A stretch of 64,000 nt of DNA from Phorcus lineatus (lineage: Eukaryota > Mollusca > Gastropoda > Trochida > Trochidae), in assembly GCA_921293015.1 (NCBI GenBank), contig OV121088.1, positions 39,804,836 to 39,868,835 of the forward strand. Reading direction: 5' to 3'. The notes below the pieces were generated by a model. It worked only from the letters and a program-made list of their open reading frames with translations. It was not told the origin of the DNA and searched no databases. Below are positions 50,395 to 62,359 of the stretch, piece after piece. A program made the translations under genes and the position numbers. How positions within the stretch are numbered: the stretch's first letter is position 1; each line of letters opens with the position of its first letter.

Positions 50395-50838
50395 TTAAGG
50401 TAAATATATATTAACATTAATGAAGAGAAATAAACGGATAAAAACTTCTTGAAAACAAGAATCTGTGTTGAAACGCTGTATATCATCAATAAAAAAAGCT
50501 TTTCTCTTTTTATTTTTCTTCATTATCGTCACTTTTACTTCTAAAATGCCTCTCAAGTATGAACATGTTAAAAAGTAAATTTTAAAAATCATCATTTGAG
50601 CATTAGGTTCTCTTTTTACATCAGCAATCCCTCTTTTGAGCATCAATACAGAAATATACATAATTTTGAATTTGCTTATCTCTAAAAGTATAAAGGGATA
50701 CTCCATGTTTTTATGATATTTGATAGGTGCGAAAATATCATTGGGAATAAAATACATATCCAGAAATCCTAATCTAATTGTTCTAAAAAATAGATACTTT
50801 TGATGACATTGAAAACTGAACAACGGGAATGTATACAT
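50395..50838 (-). CDS. 147-codon open frame, unknown, possibly chance
   Basis: Longest open frame in the window: ATG at 50838, stop at 50395-50397. The product is rich in I, F, K, Y and M with no Cys pattern, signal peptide or motif I recognise. The unit A counterpart starts similarly (MYICPLFNF against MYTFPLFSF) but has stop codons after 17 codons and several times later. The frame is therefore not conserved across the duplication. In DNA this AT-rich, one frame this long in 64 kb is only mildly unexpected. It could be an orphan ORF alive only in B, but chance is more likely. Confidence 0.2.
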   Translation of the reverse strand: MYTFPLFSFQCHQKYLFFRTIRLGFLDMYFIPNDIFAPIKYHKNMEYPFILLEISKFKIMYISVLMLKRGIADVKREPNAQMMIFKIYFLTCSYLRGILEVKVTIMKKNKKRKAFFIDDIQRFNTDSCFQEVFIRLFLFINVNIYLP

Positions 50839-53800
50839 GTTTGATTAGAAGCCGAAAACACCCGTCCCATTGACATGGATATTGGTGATTCGGCCCATTA
50901 AAGTTTTGACAAATGTATAACTCACTAAATAGAAGAAGTTAACCATGGAACATTATCAGTTTTGTCCTGCCATTCGTAGCAGTATACCCTTATATGCTTA
51001 ATATATAAATGCAGTTAGCATTTAAACATACATTTCCAAGACAATAGATAATTGTAACAGTGTCATATGCAACTGGGTTGAATTTCAACAGCCATCAACA
51101 GTTGTTTATAAAGCAAATAAGATAACCTTAGATTTTAAAATGACGAAAGAGTTCTTTTATATATTTATCATTCACGTTGGTGTTCTTCCAAACCCTACTT
51201 GTTAAAGAATAAGAGCTTGAAGGGTGCATCTTTATCTTTGACTTTCAGTGGTATCTTAGCAGTTCTGACGGGTTTTTTGTTCACACCAAAAATAAAGACT
51301 CAAGACTTTAAGCTTGTTGTTTATAAATTGCTTTTTAGTTTTAAAGCAGTTTTTTAACGAGTAACGAGTGCTGAAACCAGAAACGTAAAAATAGGAATGA
51401 TCATTACAATGAAATGACATATTCAGGGCAGAGCACTTGAGGCTGCAAAAACAAATCATGAGATTGAAACTTACTACTACGTTTTATTGTGCTTCCAAGA
51501 ATACTACCTGAGCAAAGATATTCTGAATTCAGAGATAACATTATGGACTATCCTCAAAAGATCATCATAGAAAAAAACTGGCTGAACACTCAATGACTTT
51601 TCTTACAGAATCACACAATCTCAAATGATATTAAGCTATATACTACATAGTTGTATAGATAACATACCACAAAAGGATAATGATAGAGTACTGAATGGGT
51701 CAACCGCAAACTTCAAAGAACACTAGCCACGCTAAATAGCTAATGGTCTAACAAACACATAAAATATACACAAAATTAGAACTACCAAAATATTCTGGGT
51801 TTCCTTATTTTCCTTCTGTTCACATTTCTCCGACCTGAACAGTCTGTCTACATCAGTAGAAGAATTAAGGAAAACAAAACTACGTTATCCATAATTCGTA
51901 AACGGCGTTTATTTTTCTCTTGCAAAGCTGTTGAGTGCAGTGAGTGTAGAAGTATTTACTCTAACATGCTGTGAACTTTAGCGGATTCGTTTATTATCGT
52001 GAAAGGCAACTCACGAGAGAAAGTGTCTTGATGTTAACTTAGTTGATGATTATTGATTAATTCACGGCGAAAGGGCGCTTTCCGGTAATAATTTCTACGT
52101 AATACGTAAGTAATTGCGTCTCTTGGAATAAAAAAAACTGCTTGCACAGTTATCAAGGAAACATTCTATATAGTTTTCATTAAAAGTTTCAAACATTTTA
52201 CATATTTCTTTAACATATCCAGCCAGACATAATCTGATTACTTTAGTTAATTTAGTTCATTATGAATATAAGATCAAACATTCGATTATTTTGTTGTCAT
52301 ATTGCATTTTATGTCCAATGATATTGTTTTAATCAAGGACAGTAGTATTAATTTTGATATCACGCCAAAATCATTCGTCGTGATTAAGTGATTAATTTGT
52401 GTGAATGTATAATAACAATAAAATGTATTTGCAACCAATTTAGGATTCAGAATGTGAATATAAAGATGATACTTTACATGAACGTGTACATATCTTTGTA
52501 AGATCTATCAACATCAATCAAATATATACTTTCATTAAAAATGTTCATCAATCAATGTTCAACACTTCTTATGTTAGTTTAGCACGTTTATCATAAGTTC
52601 TATCCCTCTCTAAAAACTAATAGAGAAGACGTCATTTGTCAACAACAACATTTACTAAATACACACATTTGGAGTGAGTGATAGTTTTAAGGGTTTTAAG
52701 GTGCATTCTTCAACCTTTCAATCATTCAATTTGCGATAAACATCATCAAAGGTCACTGATAATCTAATACTTCATATTTTTCATTTTCTTTCAACAAAAG
52801 CTATAGTTACCTCTTATTAAATAACATGATCGACAGACATTGTTTCCTAATCTGAATTCAGTAAATAGAATAAATGGTGTTTAATGTACACAACTGTATG
52901 AATATTCCTGATAGTGTTTTGTATTTCGTCTATTTGGTCTCCCTTGCCTTTTGCTTTATTAGGAATGATGATTTGACAAGCATTAACAGATCAAAAACAC
53001 ACCATAGTCTGAATACACTCTAACCAATCAGTGAATATATTTTGCTTCATTTTCAACATTTCAAGGTGTTTTGAATTTAAAACTTTTTAGAATTTAGACA
53101 AGTGAAATTGATGAAAGGTGTTAATGAAATACTTAAATGCAGTAAATAGCCTAAACAATACAGATAGGTAAAAATTGTGTGACCTTATTTAAGACTATAA
53201 CAAACGGTTCAATTGTACACAGTGAATACTTTCGAAATGATGTAACGTTATTGGTTGCTGTCAAAATGTCAACGCAATTAGAAAACGTGTGTTGTCATGG
53301 CCATCCCCCCTACTTTCAACTCCAACAATGACAATAGACAGTAGAGAGTTATATAAGATTAGACATTAATCGACAATAATTTTGAAGTAGTATAAATACT
53401 TTTAGATGCTGCGTTCATGATACCTGTGTGGCCATATCATTGTGATTCATGTAATATTTACTTTCCTATAGGAGAGATGAAATGATTGATGAAAAACTAG
53501 TATTTAACATTGTAACATATTGTCCATCACTAATGAAAATAACAAAATTAATTTGGCCTGCTTACTTTATGTATGATAAAAACTAAATAAGTTTTAAATA
53601 TAGTATTTGTGTCTTCCATATTTATGAAACTTGTAATATTGTATAAACAAGGGGGCAGTTAAATTAGCAAAACAATAACATATATATTTCATTCAACAAT
53701 ATCATTCAAATATGCTAAAAAAATAAAAATTCCGGACGTAAAGACGTTACTTCAGCAATGTCAGCTGCCAAAGATTGAATTTTAGTAACGTTGTTGCACC

Positions 53801-53913
53801 TTGGAAATGTCGATTCATTAACATTAGTCGTGACACGAGGACCGGTTTGAGTTCTAGTTATAGTTATTGATTAATTTGTTTCAAGTAAAGCTAATAAAGT
53901 GACATTATAAATA

Positions 53914-54230
53914 TTTCAAACACATAACTCTACTTAGACAAACACGCACACAGACTCTCATCGTGGAACTAGTAACGTTTCAAACACATAAGTCTATCAT
54001 GGACAAACACGCACACAGACTCTCATCGTGGCACTATACGTTTCAAACACATAACTATATCTTAGACAAACACGCAAACAGACTCTCATCGTGGCACTAT
54101 AAACGTTTCAAACACAAAACTCTATCTTAGACAAACACGCACACAGACTCTCATCGTGACACTATAAACGTTTCAAACACATAACTCTATCTTAGACAAA
54201 CACGCACACAGATTTCCATCGTGACACTAA
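53914..54230 (+). repeat. 63-65 bp minisatellite, five units
   Basis: Units begin TTTCAAACACATAA(C/G)T at 53914, 53978, 54041, 54106 and 54171. Each contains TAGACAAACACGCACACAGA and CTCTCATCGTGGCACTA. Unit A holds just one unit at the matching place (about 39999-40060: GTTTAGAACACATAATTCTA, ACAAACACGCACACA). The array thus expanded in unit B after the duplication. No reading frame is kept across units of 63-65 bp. Confidence 0.95.
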
Positions 54231-54719
54231 ATGACGAGTCTAAGATAAATTTAGGAATTCTAAATACAAGAATAATGTTTAAATGGTTATCAATCAAAAC
54301 TGGTTCGAGAATGAAGATAGAAGTTGGTTATTCGACTTGTATGCATGTAAGTTAATAACAAGAGACAAGCATAGACTGGATTGTAATTTTCCTCAATTAT
54401 AGATTAGCAATGATCATATATTACACATAGCTTCTCTAGGCTTGGTAAGCTCGATTTTGCGTTTTCAATCAAGGGATCTAATTGAATCAAAGTCCACGGG
54501 GACACATTGCTACGATCTGTCAAAGGCATTTATAGGTCAATAGACATACGAACAGATCAAGTCGTTGTTAGTTTAAATGTGCTTTGGAGACCTCTGGAGC
54601 TATCATGATCTACATACACCATCTCATAATGAAGTACAACTCTAAAGACGACTTACTTTCAGAAACGACGTACGATTTATGTCTCATTTACATGTTAGCC
54701 TGTTAGATTCTACCAACCG

Positions 54720-54808
54720 TCAACAATCAGCAAGATACGTTTCGACAGTAGGAAAGACAAATTGACGGGCCAGCCACTTTCGATTTTCAATGAATTTAAG
54801 ACTTAATA
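54720..54808 (-). CDS. possible last-exon fragment in unit B
   Basis: Minus-strand frame open from after a TAA to TGA at 54720-54722. It encodes SLKFIENRKWLARQ, FVFPTVETYLADC and stop. The C-terminal 15 or so residues align with the unit A frame (40175-40235) with a one-codon gap and the same stop. The acceptor site is unclear. A real exon would be expected in the gene led by the signal-peptide exons at 57478 or 58477, which lie upstream on the same strand. Confidence 0.22.
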
Positions 54809-55259
54809 TTTAAAAAGTCCACTTAAGTAAAATAAGACTTAGATGACACACGGATATGTGATCTTTCCTTTATTTCTATCACTTAACTACAGATCCTATA
54901 TGTATACCAAAAAATTTAGGTATCAGATCACACAACAGAGAGCCTTTTGGAGCCTTTTACTCTCTGCCAATGGCAATATTTATTACTTTCCTTTATCAAC
55001 CTGGACATACCAAGATGAACATTGGCAATGCAATATCTGACATTTTCCCACAGTCATTTCGTTTCCAGACAAGTGAATTACTGGATTTCATTGGTGTCTC
55101 AACACCGTAACCACTTATGCAGGCGAAATTGAGGCTTGTCTTAATGCGTCTGTATATTTGTGTATAAATTATTATTATGGATTGAGTTCAGAGAACATTA
55201 TCACCTATGCGTTGTAATGGTCCACCCTTCAAAGAGCTTCTTTTAATGATGGATAAAAC

Positions 55260-55570
55260 AAGCAATGGCCTTAACATGAAAACTTAAGTGCGACTTCAAA
55301 TGTCTGACAATGGTAAAAAAAAGTTCTGCATTTACTTCTCATTCTACGTACCTGATCTATTCGCAAACTTTCTTGAAACGCTATAAACATTCTGTCCTTT
55401 AATTTTATCATAATTCCCTGTCAGTCCGTTATATATACCTTGATAGTCAATCAGCTCAGTAAAAATATAATATTTGGGAGTAAATGGTACAGTCGCATAG
55501 AATCTCTAACCCAACAGGGTAAATGGCATAATTGTGTCATACATAATTAACCAACAACGTCAAAATAAGA
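55260..55570 (+). repeat. dispersed repeat R1, unit B copy
   Basis: Partner of 41150-41380: CAATGGCCTTAACATGAAAA, CTTCAAATGTCTGACAATG, then AGGGTAAATGGCATAATTGTG in place of AAGTGGCAAAAGTGTG. Strongly diverged. Confidence 0.5.
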
Positions 55571-56689
55571 TATCGGTTGTTGCTTTATTCAAATGTAATG
55601 TGATATTTGTATAACTAACCAACTAATCTGTGAAAATTGAAATAAGCCTAGTACAGTAGAAGTAGAGATTTTGTGGAGGACTATAAGGGCAAAACTGATC
55701 ATGTCAAATTAAACATTTAATGTTGTTTTAGCTGTTTAGAAACATTGAACATGGTATCTATGATTTGTTTCCCTGTTGATGCCTACAAACCAACAATTAA
55801 AGCAGTTTTATTCAAATAGATTAAGTTTAATATGTTAAAGCAGTTACATCATCTCTTTAAATTATCCTTTTATAAAGTATGGTTATTCGAATTTTACACT
55901 GTGAGCTCTTACTTATTGTAAAAGCCATGGGAAATGTGATCATACTATCATTCTTAATCTGTGGCCAGTGTGGCTATACAGTTCTTATGTGATAATGGAA
56001 TTGAGGAAATTACCTTTCGCAATTTTAACAAAAGTCATAAATTGTTCAATCCATCTTGCAGGGGCTTCAATTTATGACAAAAAGCAACACGATGTTTTGA
56101 AAGGATTGCGCAAATATTTTGGACTCTCTTTTGTTACCTACAGCAGTTATCCTGGTTATATTAGATTTAGTTCTGGAATATAAGGATGGCGTACTTATAA
56201 TAGGTAATTGAAAAGGTCAAGCAACTTTGGAAATTATCTTAATGGTAACTTAAACTATTTGTCCAAGTAAAGGGAAAGTAGATATTGTAATTAAAACATA
56301 TCTTAGGAAAATAGGAAAACCTTTGCAGTAAAACCCAACAATGCAATTTGTAAATGTAAATTTTATTTTCATTTCTATACATGGTCAATAATCAATCTGA
56401 TATGATGCAGACGGACTAAAATTTTTGTCATTTTTAACCATAATTAGGTATAATTGTAAACTTTAGTTGAAATTTTATTTAGGAATTTGAAAAGAATACC
56501 TAATGAGGACCTGCAACACCCATAAAACATAAAAAATGGCGTTTGAAAAATAAGTAGTATTGTTGTGCTCCTAGTTTTTACTTATGGTTGTCTTTGCTTT
56601 CAGGTTTGCTCATAAGGCATGAAAGACCTGATTGGCTAATGACATGGTGCTCACTGAACAACTAGAAGGAACTACATGAGGTAATGTTT

Positions 56690-57010
56690 GCAAGTCTGTG
56701 GCCCCTAATGAGAGAGAGACTTTGAGGACATTCTCTAGAAGCCACTTTTCTTCTTCTCCAAAACAGAAAAATCCGAAAAGTCTAATATCTTTTGTACAGA
56801 CGAGTTTGGACTTGTGATGAGTTTTTGCAACTACTTGTAATGATAAGACTTGAACACAGTCTAGCTGCCGGAATCGTGCTTGCCAGCTTTACCCGGATGT
56901 TAACGCCTTGCACGCCTACCTGTAATTGCATTCAGTCTTTATTAAACGTCGTCGTGTGCAGGCGTTGTCTCGTCTTCACTCGTGAGCTGTCTTCGTCGTA
57001 GCCGTCTATT
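56690..57010 (-). mobile_element. GC-richer island, possibly a solo LTR or retroelement fragment
   Basis: This patch is more GC- and CpG-rich than its flanks and has no counterpart in unit A. On the minus strand it contains a canonical AATAAA (about 56937-56942) followed 11 bases later by TTACA, which recalls the R/U5 side of an LTR. No second LTR, primer-binding site or target duplication was found. The overlapping 69-codon plus-strand frame (56792-57001) has no motif. The element class is uncertain. Confidence 0.28.
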
Positions 57011-57428
57011 GTTGCACTGATAACTCCATTTATCCCATTTGAAATCTCCATTTTTGACTGAAAATCTGTTTAAAGTCCTATATATTCATTTTGATGTAAA
57101 TTCTACTTCATAATGATAAATGACAATGCCTGCAGGTGTGCTACATACTCAATTCTAATTCGTTGTTTTGAATGCGGAGGAATAAATGAAAACAGTGGAC
57201 TCCGATAGCTGTGATATAATTTGAAAGAAAACGATTTTTGTCCTGATCGAAACATATCTTTTCATAAAATTTATCACTCTACACATCATCATGCAATTGA
57301 AAATTAGACATAAATGAGTGTTCAATAATAGCAACCCAAGTCATGTACTGCTACGAATATAATGTACAAAATTTGATAATTGAATATTTTAACATGACAA
57401 TTAGAACATTGATAATTATCTTCGTAAT

Positions 57429-58427
57429 AAATATTTCATTAGTTTCTTTCATCTTTCAGAAAAAGGATATGAATTACCTGTGGACAGACATTATCACAAG
57501 GAAGGGTGACGATGACCATGAGAATACAAACATATATAATTATCCAAAGAAGGAGGCTGTCCTTTGATGGGCGCATCTACATGTCTCAGTCAGACAACAT
57601 TCCTGAAAACCACTCGGGGCTAGCATTTGTGAATTTGATTCTTCAAACAAGGGTAAAATATTTCGGTGGAATACGTCTGAAGGAATCTTAGAAAAATATT
57701 AGCTCTATTCCCATTCACTGTATGATTTCGTGACTAAAACAGAAAGCCTTAGTTATCAATATATTGTCTACTATAAATTTGATGAGACCTTATGGTCGAA
57801 AATACTTGTGAATAAATCATCTGTTGTGTTCGGTTCTCTTCTTCAAAACAAATATACTGGTTAATTGTTTAGCAAACTTTTGCTTACTTAAGGTTAATGA
57901 TAATCAACCCACATGTGCAAGTTTATGTTCATTTAAATTGAAATATCGTATATTGAGAAATTAATCACGAGTGTAGTTTTGTATTTATAACTATTGCAAA
58001 CTCATTGCGCCAAATGTAACAATCTGCTTTGTTAAATTGAGAATATCAATATCAAATCCTTTCACAATGTAAACGTTGACGTTTAACTTTATAAAAGTGA
58101 AAATGATAAGCCATTAACCAAAATAAACACATGCAATTAAAATGCTCTCCTCCAAAACATAGTTATAAAAATCAACCATCAAAACGTAAGCAGTCAGGCG
58201 CTTAGTTTTAGCAGGATTAAGATGTTTCATCTGAGTATTTATGTGATTAAATGTCATTAATGAAATCCCTAATGTGTCTGTCTGGTGATGATATGTGCAA
58301 ATGATTTATCGTTCAAGTAGTCGATGTTTAATTAAGCAAGTTGAGTGGAGGAGATTTCATTTTGTATCAATCAAACAATATATATAAATCAAATTCGATG
58401 TCGGACCATCACCTGTTGCCCCACAGA
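57429..58427. repeat. 999-bp tandem duplication, unit 1
   Basis: Nearly identical to 58428-59426. I found just two differences (58133 G against 59132 A; 58249 A against 59248 C). It contains the leader exon and its upstream flank. The junction lies at CCCCACAG|AAAATATTTC. Confidence 0.97.
57478..57576 (-). CDS. leader exon of a secreted or membrane protein, copy B1
   Basis: A 33-codon first exon on the minus strand, from ATG (57576-57574) to a donor CAG|GTAATT (57478/57477), phase 0. It encodes a basic MRPSKDS start, an 18-residue hydrophobic run (LLLWIII, then YVCILMVIVTL), then PCDNVCPQ. This is a typical signal peptide (n-, h- and c-regions), with the mature protein likely starting at or near Cys-27. 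The relic in unit A is aligned in frame with mostly synonymous changes and a one-codon gap. The start has a weak context and directly follows a minimal upstream ATG-TAG. Later exons should lie at lower coordinates; none is certain. The mature domain is therefore unknown. The protein could be soluble and Cys-rich, or a receptor. Confidence 0.5.
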
Positions 58428-59426
58428 AAATATTTCATTAGTTTCTTTCATCTTTCAGAAAAAGGATATGAATTACCTGTGGACAGACATTATCACAAGG
58501 AAGGGTGACGATGACCATGAGAATACAAACATATATAATTATCCAAAGAAGGAGGCTGTCCTTTGATGGGCGCATCTACATGTCTCAGTCAGACAACATT
58601 CCTGAAAACCACTCGGGGCTAGCATTTGTGAATTTGATTCTTCAAACAAGGGTAAAATATTTCGGTGGAATACGTCTGAAGGAATCTTAGAAAAATATTA
58701 GCTCTATTCCCATTCACTGTATGATTTCGTGACTAAAACAGAAAGCCTTAGTTATCAATATATTGTCTACTATAAATTTGATGAGACCTTATGGTCGAAA
58801 ATACTTGTGAATAAATCATCTGTTGTGTTCGGTTCTCTTCTTCAAAACAAATATACTGGTTAATTGTTTAGCAAACTTTTGCTTACTTAAGGTTAATGAT
58901 AATCAACCCACATGTGCAAGTTTATGTTCATTTAAATTGAAATATCGTATATTGAGAAATTAATCACGAGTGTAGTTTTGTATTTATAACTATTGCAAAC
59001 TCATTGCGCCAAATGTAACAATCTGCTTTGTTAAATTGAGAATATCAATATCAAATCCTTTCACAATGTAAACGTTGACGTTTAACTTTATAAAAGTGAA
59101 AATGATAAGCCATTAACCAAAATAAACACATACAATTAAAATGCTCTCCTCCAAAACATAGTTATAAAAATCAACCATCAAAACGTAAGCAGTCAGGCGC
59201 TTAGTTTTAGCAGGATTAAGATGTTTCATCTGAGTATTTATGTGATTCAATGTCATTAATGAAATCCCTAATGTGTCTGTCTGGTGATGATATGTGCAAA
59301 TGATTTATCGTTCAAGTAGTCGATGTTTAATTAAGCAAGTTGAGTGGAGGAGATTTCATTTTGTATCAATCAAACAATATATATAAATCAAATTCGATGT
59401 CGGACCATCACCTGTTGCCCCACAGA
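58428..59426. repeat. 999-bp tandem duplication, unit 2
   Basis: Second copy of 57429-58427 with two base differences. It ends at CCCCACAGA before AGTTGTCACAAGG (59427 on). Confidence 0.97.
58477..58575 (-). CDS. leader exon of a secreted or membrane protein, copy B2
   Basis: Identical to the exon at 57478-57576, including donor and upstream ATG-TAG, and carried by the 999-bp duplication. It lies upstream of B1 on the same strand. It may thus serve as an alternative first exon with its own copy of the promoter flank, spliced to the same downstream exons, or be a redundant duplicate. If the duplication is an assembly error, only one exon exists. Confidence 0.45.
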
Positions 59427-62110
59427 GTTGTCACAAGGTAACATCTACTCAAAATAAATGCACTTAATGATTGAAGTGTCCCGTTGCCTCAACAGAACAT
59501 GCAACAAGAAATTGCAATAATTTTAAATGCTGTTTTTCGTACGTTTCGTCTCCTAACTCGACTTTCTCGACTCAGTACAACAGGTTTGGTAACTGTAACC
59601 CCACTTGGTACACTGCTGTACCCAATAAATAAAAGTTACAAACATTATTTGATGACTCAGTAACTTTTTCATAATCAAATGATGGATTGAGGATTGAGGT
59701 CAAAGGGTCTATTATTATCAGACAAAACTTCCTGTCGGCTAAGTATTGCTTGGTTGAAATCAATAAATAGGCCTTTTCTATTTGATTTTGACGTTCATGA
59801 TACATAAAAGTGGTCTTTGCGATGGAGAGCCCATCTGTCTGTGTTCAACGTCAACATAAAATCGTTGAAAAAAGGATAATTTAAAGCTTCAGAGACAGTA
59901 TAAAACAACAAGATTGTTTTCATGGCTAACGTACCAAAATATATTGTAGAAATGCATTTTAAGAGTGCTTAAAGTGTTAGTGGTTGTTTTAATTGTTTCC
60001 TTCCAAAAATGGAATGGCGAAAAGTAAAAACAGATAAGGGGTTATTTGTGCGAATCATTGTTATTCTATCTCTAAAGTAAAATATAATGATTTCAGAACT
60101 TTTATAATTGATTTACTTCCGCAAATGAAATTTTAGATCTATATATAGATCAGATTTTATAGCTACTATGATTATGAGAGACAATGTTCAACATATAGCC
60201 TTTATTGCAAATTAACCGAAACCATGTGATTATGATACCTGGTTCAGATGTTAACATGACAGTGTTTGCAATCAAGCTGACAGCCACACATTTTTCCAGG
60301 AACTCACTTCTTGTTAACGGATATTCTTCTCATCATTTATAGACTAAACTGCTTTATGCACAGGGTCTTGGAAAGCCTTCAATTTCTTATTTAATCAACT
60401 TATGTGTCTTTTTCAGACTGCATTTTTATTGTTACAACTGGTTTGATTCAAGTAAATGCAATCTTTCTGAAATGGTGTTCACTTTAACTGAGGGTATATT
60501 TGGCCAATTGAAAGCAACAAGTATACCTTATCTTCTTCTGGTCATCAAAACACGTGGATGATAAAACTGATAACAAAATCTAAATGGAAATAGAAAATTA
60601 TGCGCATGTTACAATTTTAAAAAAGTGTTTATGTATGTGTATTTTCGGCCGGAGGCCTGTTACTGAATAAAATGTGTGTCCGTCTGTCTGTCTAAAACTG
60701 ATAATGTCCACATGTATTATTGTGTTATGTGAATACCATTTGATTAATTTAAATGCACATGACTGTTGTATCAAATCTCATCATTATATCCCGATGTGCT
60801 TCTATGAGGCTTTACGTTTTCCTCTTTCTATGCATTACTTTGATCATCCTTTAAAATGCTAATTATGATATTTAGGAGATAAATCTCTTCTGTTTTTTAT
60901 TTTGGGGTTGTATGTCGTGCATTTTTCACCCCTAAATTTAATTTCAAACCGAGCTTGCGAATCTATTTCATATGATAGTAGGTTTTAAAATGATCTTTAC
61001 TTTAATCCCCAAATTTCACATAACAGCACGGACATTTAATAATCAAATGTTTTTTGTTTTTTTTAAAAAATCACCTTTCTAGTTTTGACGATCTTCATCG
61101 TCATTGTTTACATCAACAATTACTGTTGTTGTTTAGGAAATCTGTGATGTGTGTGTGTGTTTAACAATGATGGTTATACAATTTTCTTTGTTAGATTGTG
61201 TGCAGTGCATATTATAACAAGAAAGTTTTACAACTTCACATGTTACACCTTGTTGATTTTTACATCCTGATCACCATAGAAATTGAAAATTAATAAACGA
61301 TTGCACAACCCTTCAAGGAAGCCAAAGGAAGCGAGGATTTTCGTTGACAAATTATTCAGTTAAAGTTAAGTTGATCACGTTACATTTATGAAAGATTTTC
61401 AGATGTTCTTAACTAGTTCTTGCAAAAAATCGAATTGACTATACTTATTTAACACTAGGTCTTCTAAGATAAATGTAAAGATTGGAAAGTAAGCTATATG
61501 GCTTTACAAACAACACTGAACTTCAATTTCAGTGGGAATGGACTTATTGTAAGGTAGACATAATAGGTGTTTATAATATTAAGTTGTTCATTATGTATCA
61601 AACTACAGGGTGTTTTGTAAAGTGGAATTCAAACTTGAGATTTTGTAAAAAAAAACATTTTAACACATATGTAGTGTGGGTGTGACCTTGCAGTGTGACA
61701 TTTCCATAACGTCCAATTAAATGTTCACTATGTGTTACTATCATTGACATATATAACGAAAAATATTCCGGTATTTGTAAAGGCGTGTCAAACTACACAA
61801 TGTAGTGATCATCAAAGTTGTGTCAAGGAAAGGCGTTAAGGTGTCTGGCTACCAATAGCAGAATGACAAGGCTAAATGTCAGAAGGAACATGCAAAGGAT
61901 TTTATCATTGGATGAATAATGAAATGGAAGAATGGATTGAAAATATTCTATATCTTAATGAGATCACTTTAATAAACTACATCATATTGTGAGATCGTTT
62001 ACAATCTGTCTTTTTTAATTTCCTTACTGTTTCCCAAATGAATTAATGTGTCTGACTTGGAGACACAAAACATATTTCTTCTACCACAATGCTTTTGAGT
62101 CAACATAATT
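59427..62110. other. right part of unit B, non-coding
   Basis: Collinear with 43440-46090 in unit A. A perfect 16-bp palindrome GATCTATATATAGATC lies at 60137-60152. A GTGTGTGTGT run is near 61149. Frames at 59572-59805 and 60674-60862 are not conserved in A. No gene called. Confidence 0.5.
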
Positions 62111-62359
62111 ATAGTATCGTGCAATTAATTAGGTTTGAATCTGATTAACCAAAACCCTTGTATAAAAAGTTATGATAAAAATACTTTTGAAAGATTGCAA
62201 TGCAGCTTTGAAAAATCCCCATGTACCTGCAAGTTAAGCTCTGCTTTAGATTTTTGAGTGAAAGAACTAGAACGAGTAAGAAAGGTATTTTGATTGTTCG
62301 TGTTAATACTTGATCATAATTTATGGAGGATTTAATTTTTCTTATGATAAATATGATTG

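Larger units (their letters stand above)
48180..62110. repeat. segmental duplication unit B
   Basis: Collinear partner of unit A (see that entry for anchors). Relative to A it lacks the hAT MITE, the SINE, the hammerhead fragment and the 35400-35850 segment. It has an expanded 64-bp minisatellite, a 999-bp tandem duplication and a GC-richer island at about 56690-57010. Confidence 0.85.

Noticed and set aside
57343-57567. Plus-strand frame with a TTTCTTTCATCTTTCAG acceptor-like tract and KKDMNYLWTDIITRKGDDD
   Set aside because: A 1-bp indel and an in-frame stop in unit A break it. The opposite strand keeps its frame through the same changes.
57506-57691. Plus-strand 61-codon frame found identically at 58505-58690
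   Set aside because: The identity is due to the 999-bp duplication. The unit A counterpart is not open, and the minus-strand exon explains the conserved part better.
60137-60152. GATCTATATATAGATC palindrome as a protein-binding site or terminator
   Set aside because: A single short palindrome in AT-rich DNA, not preserved in unit A (44114-44125), has no further support.
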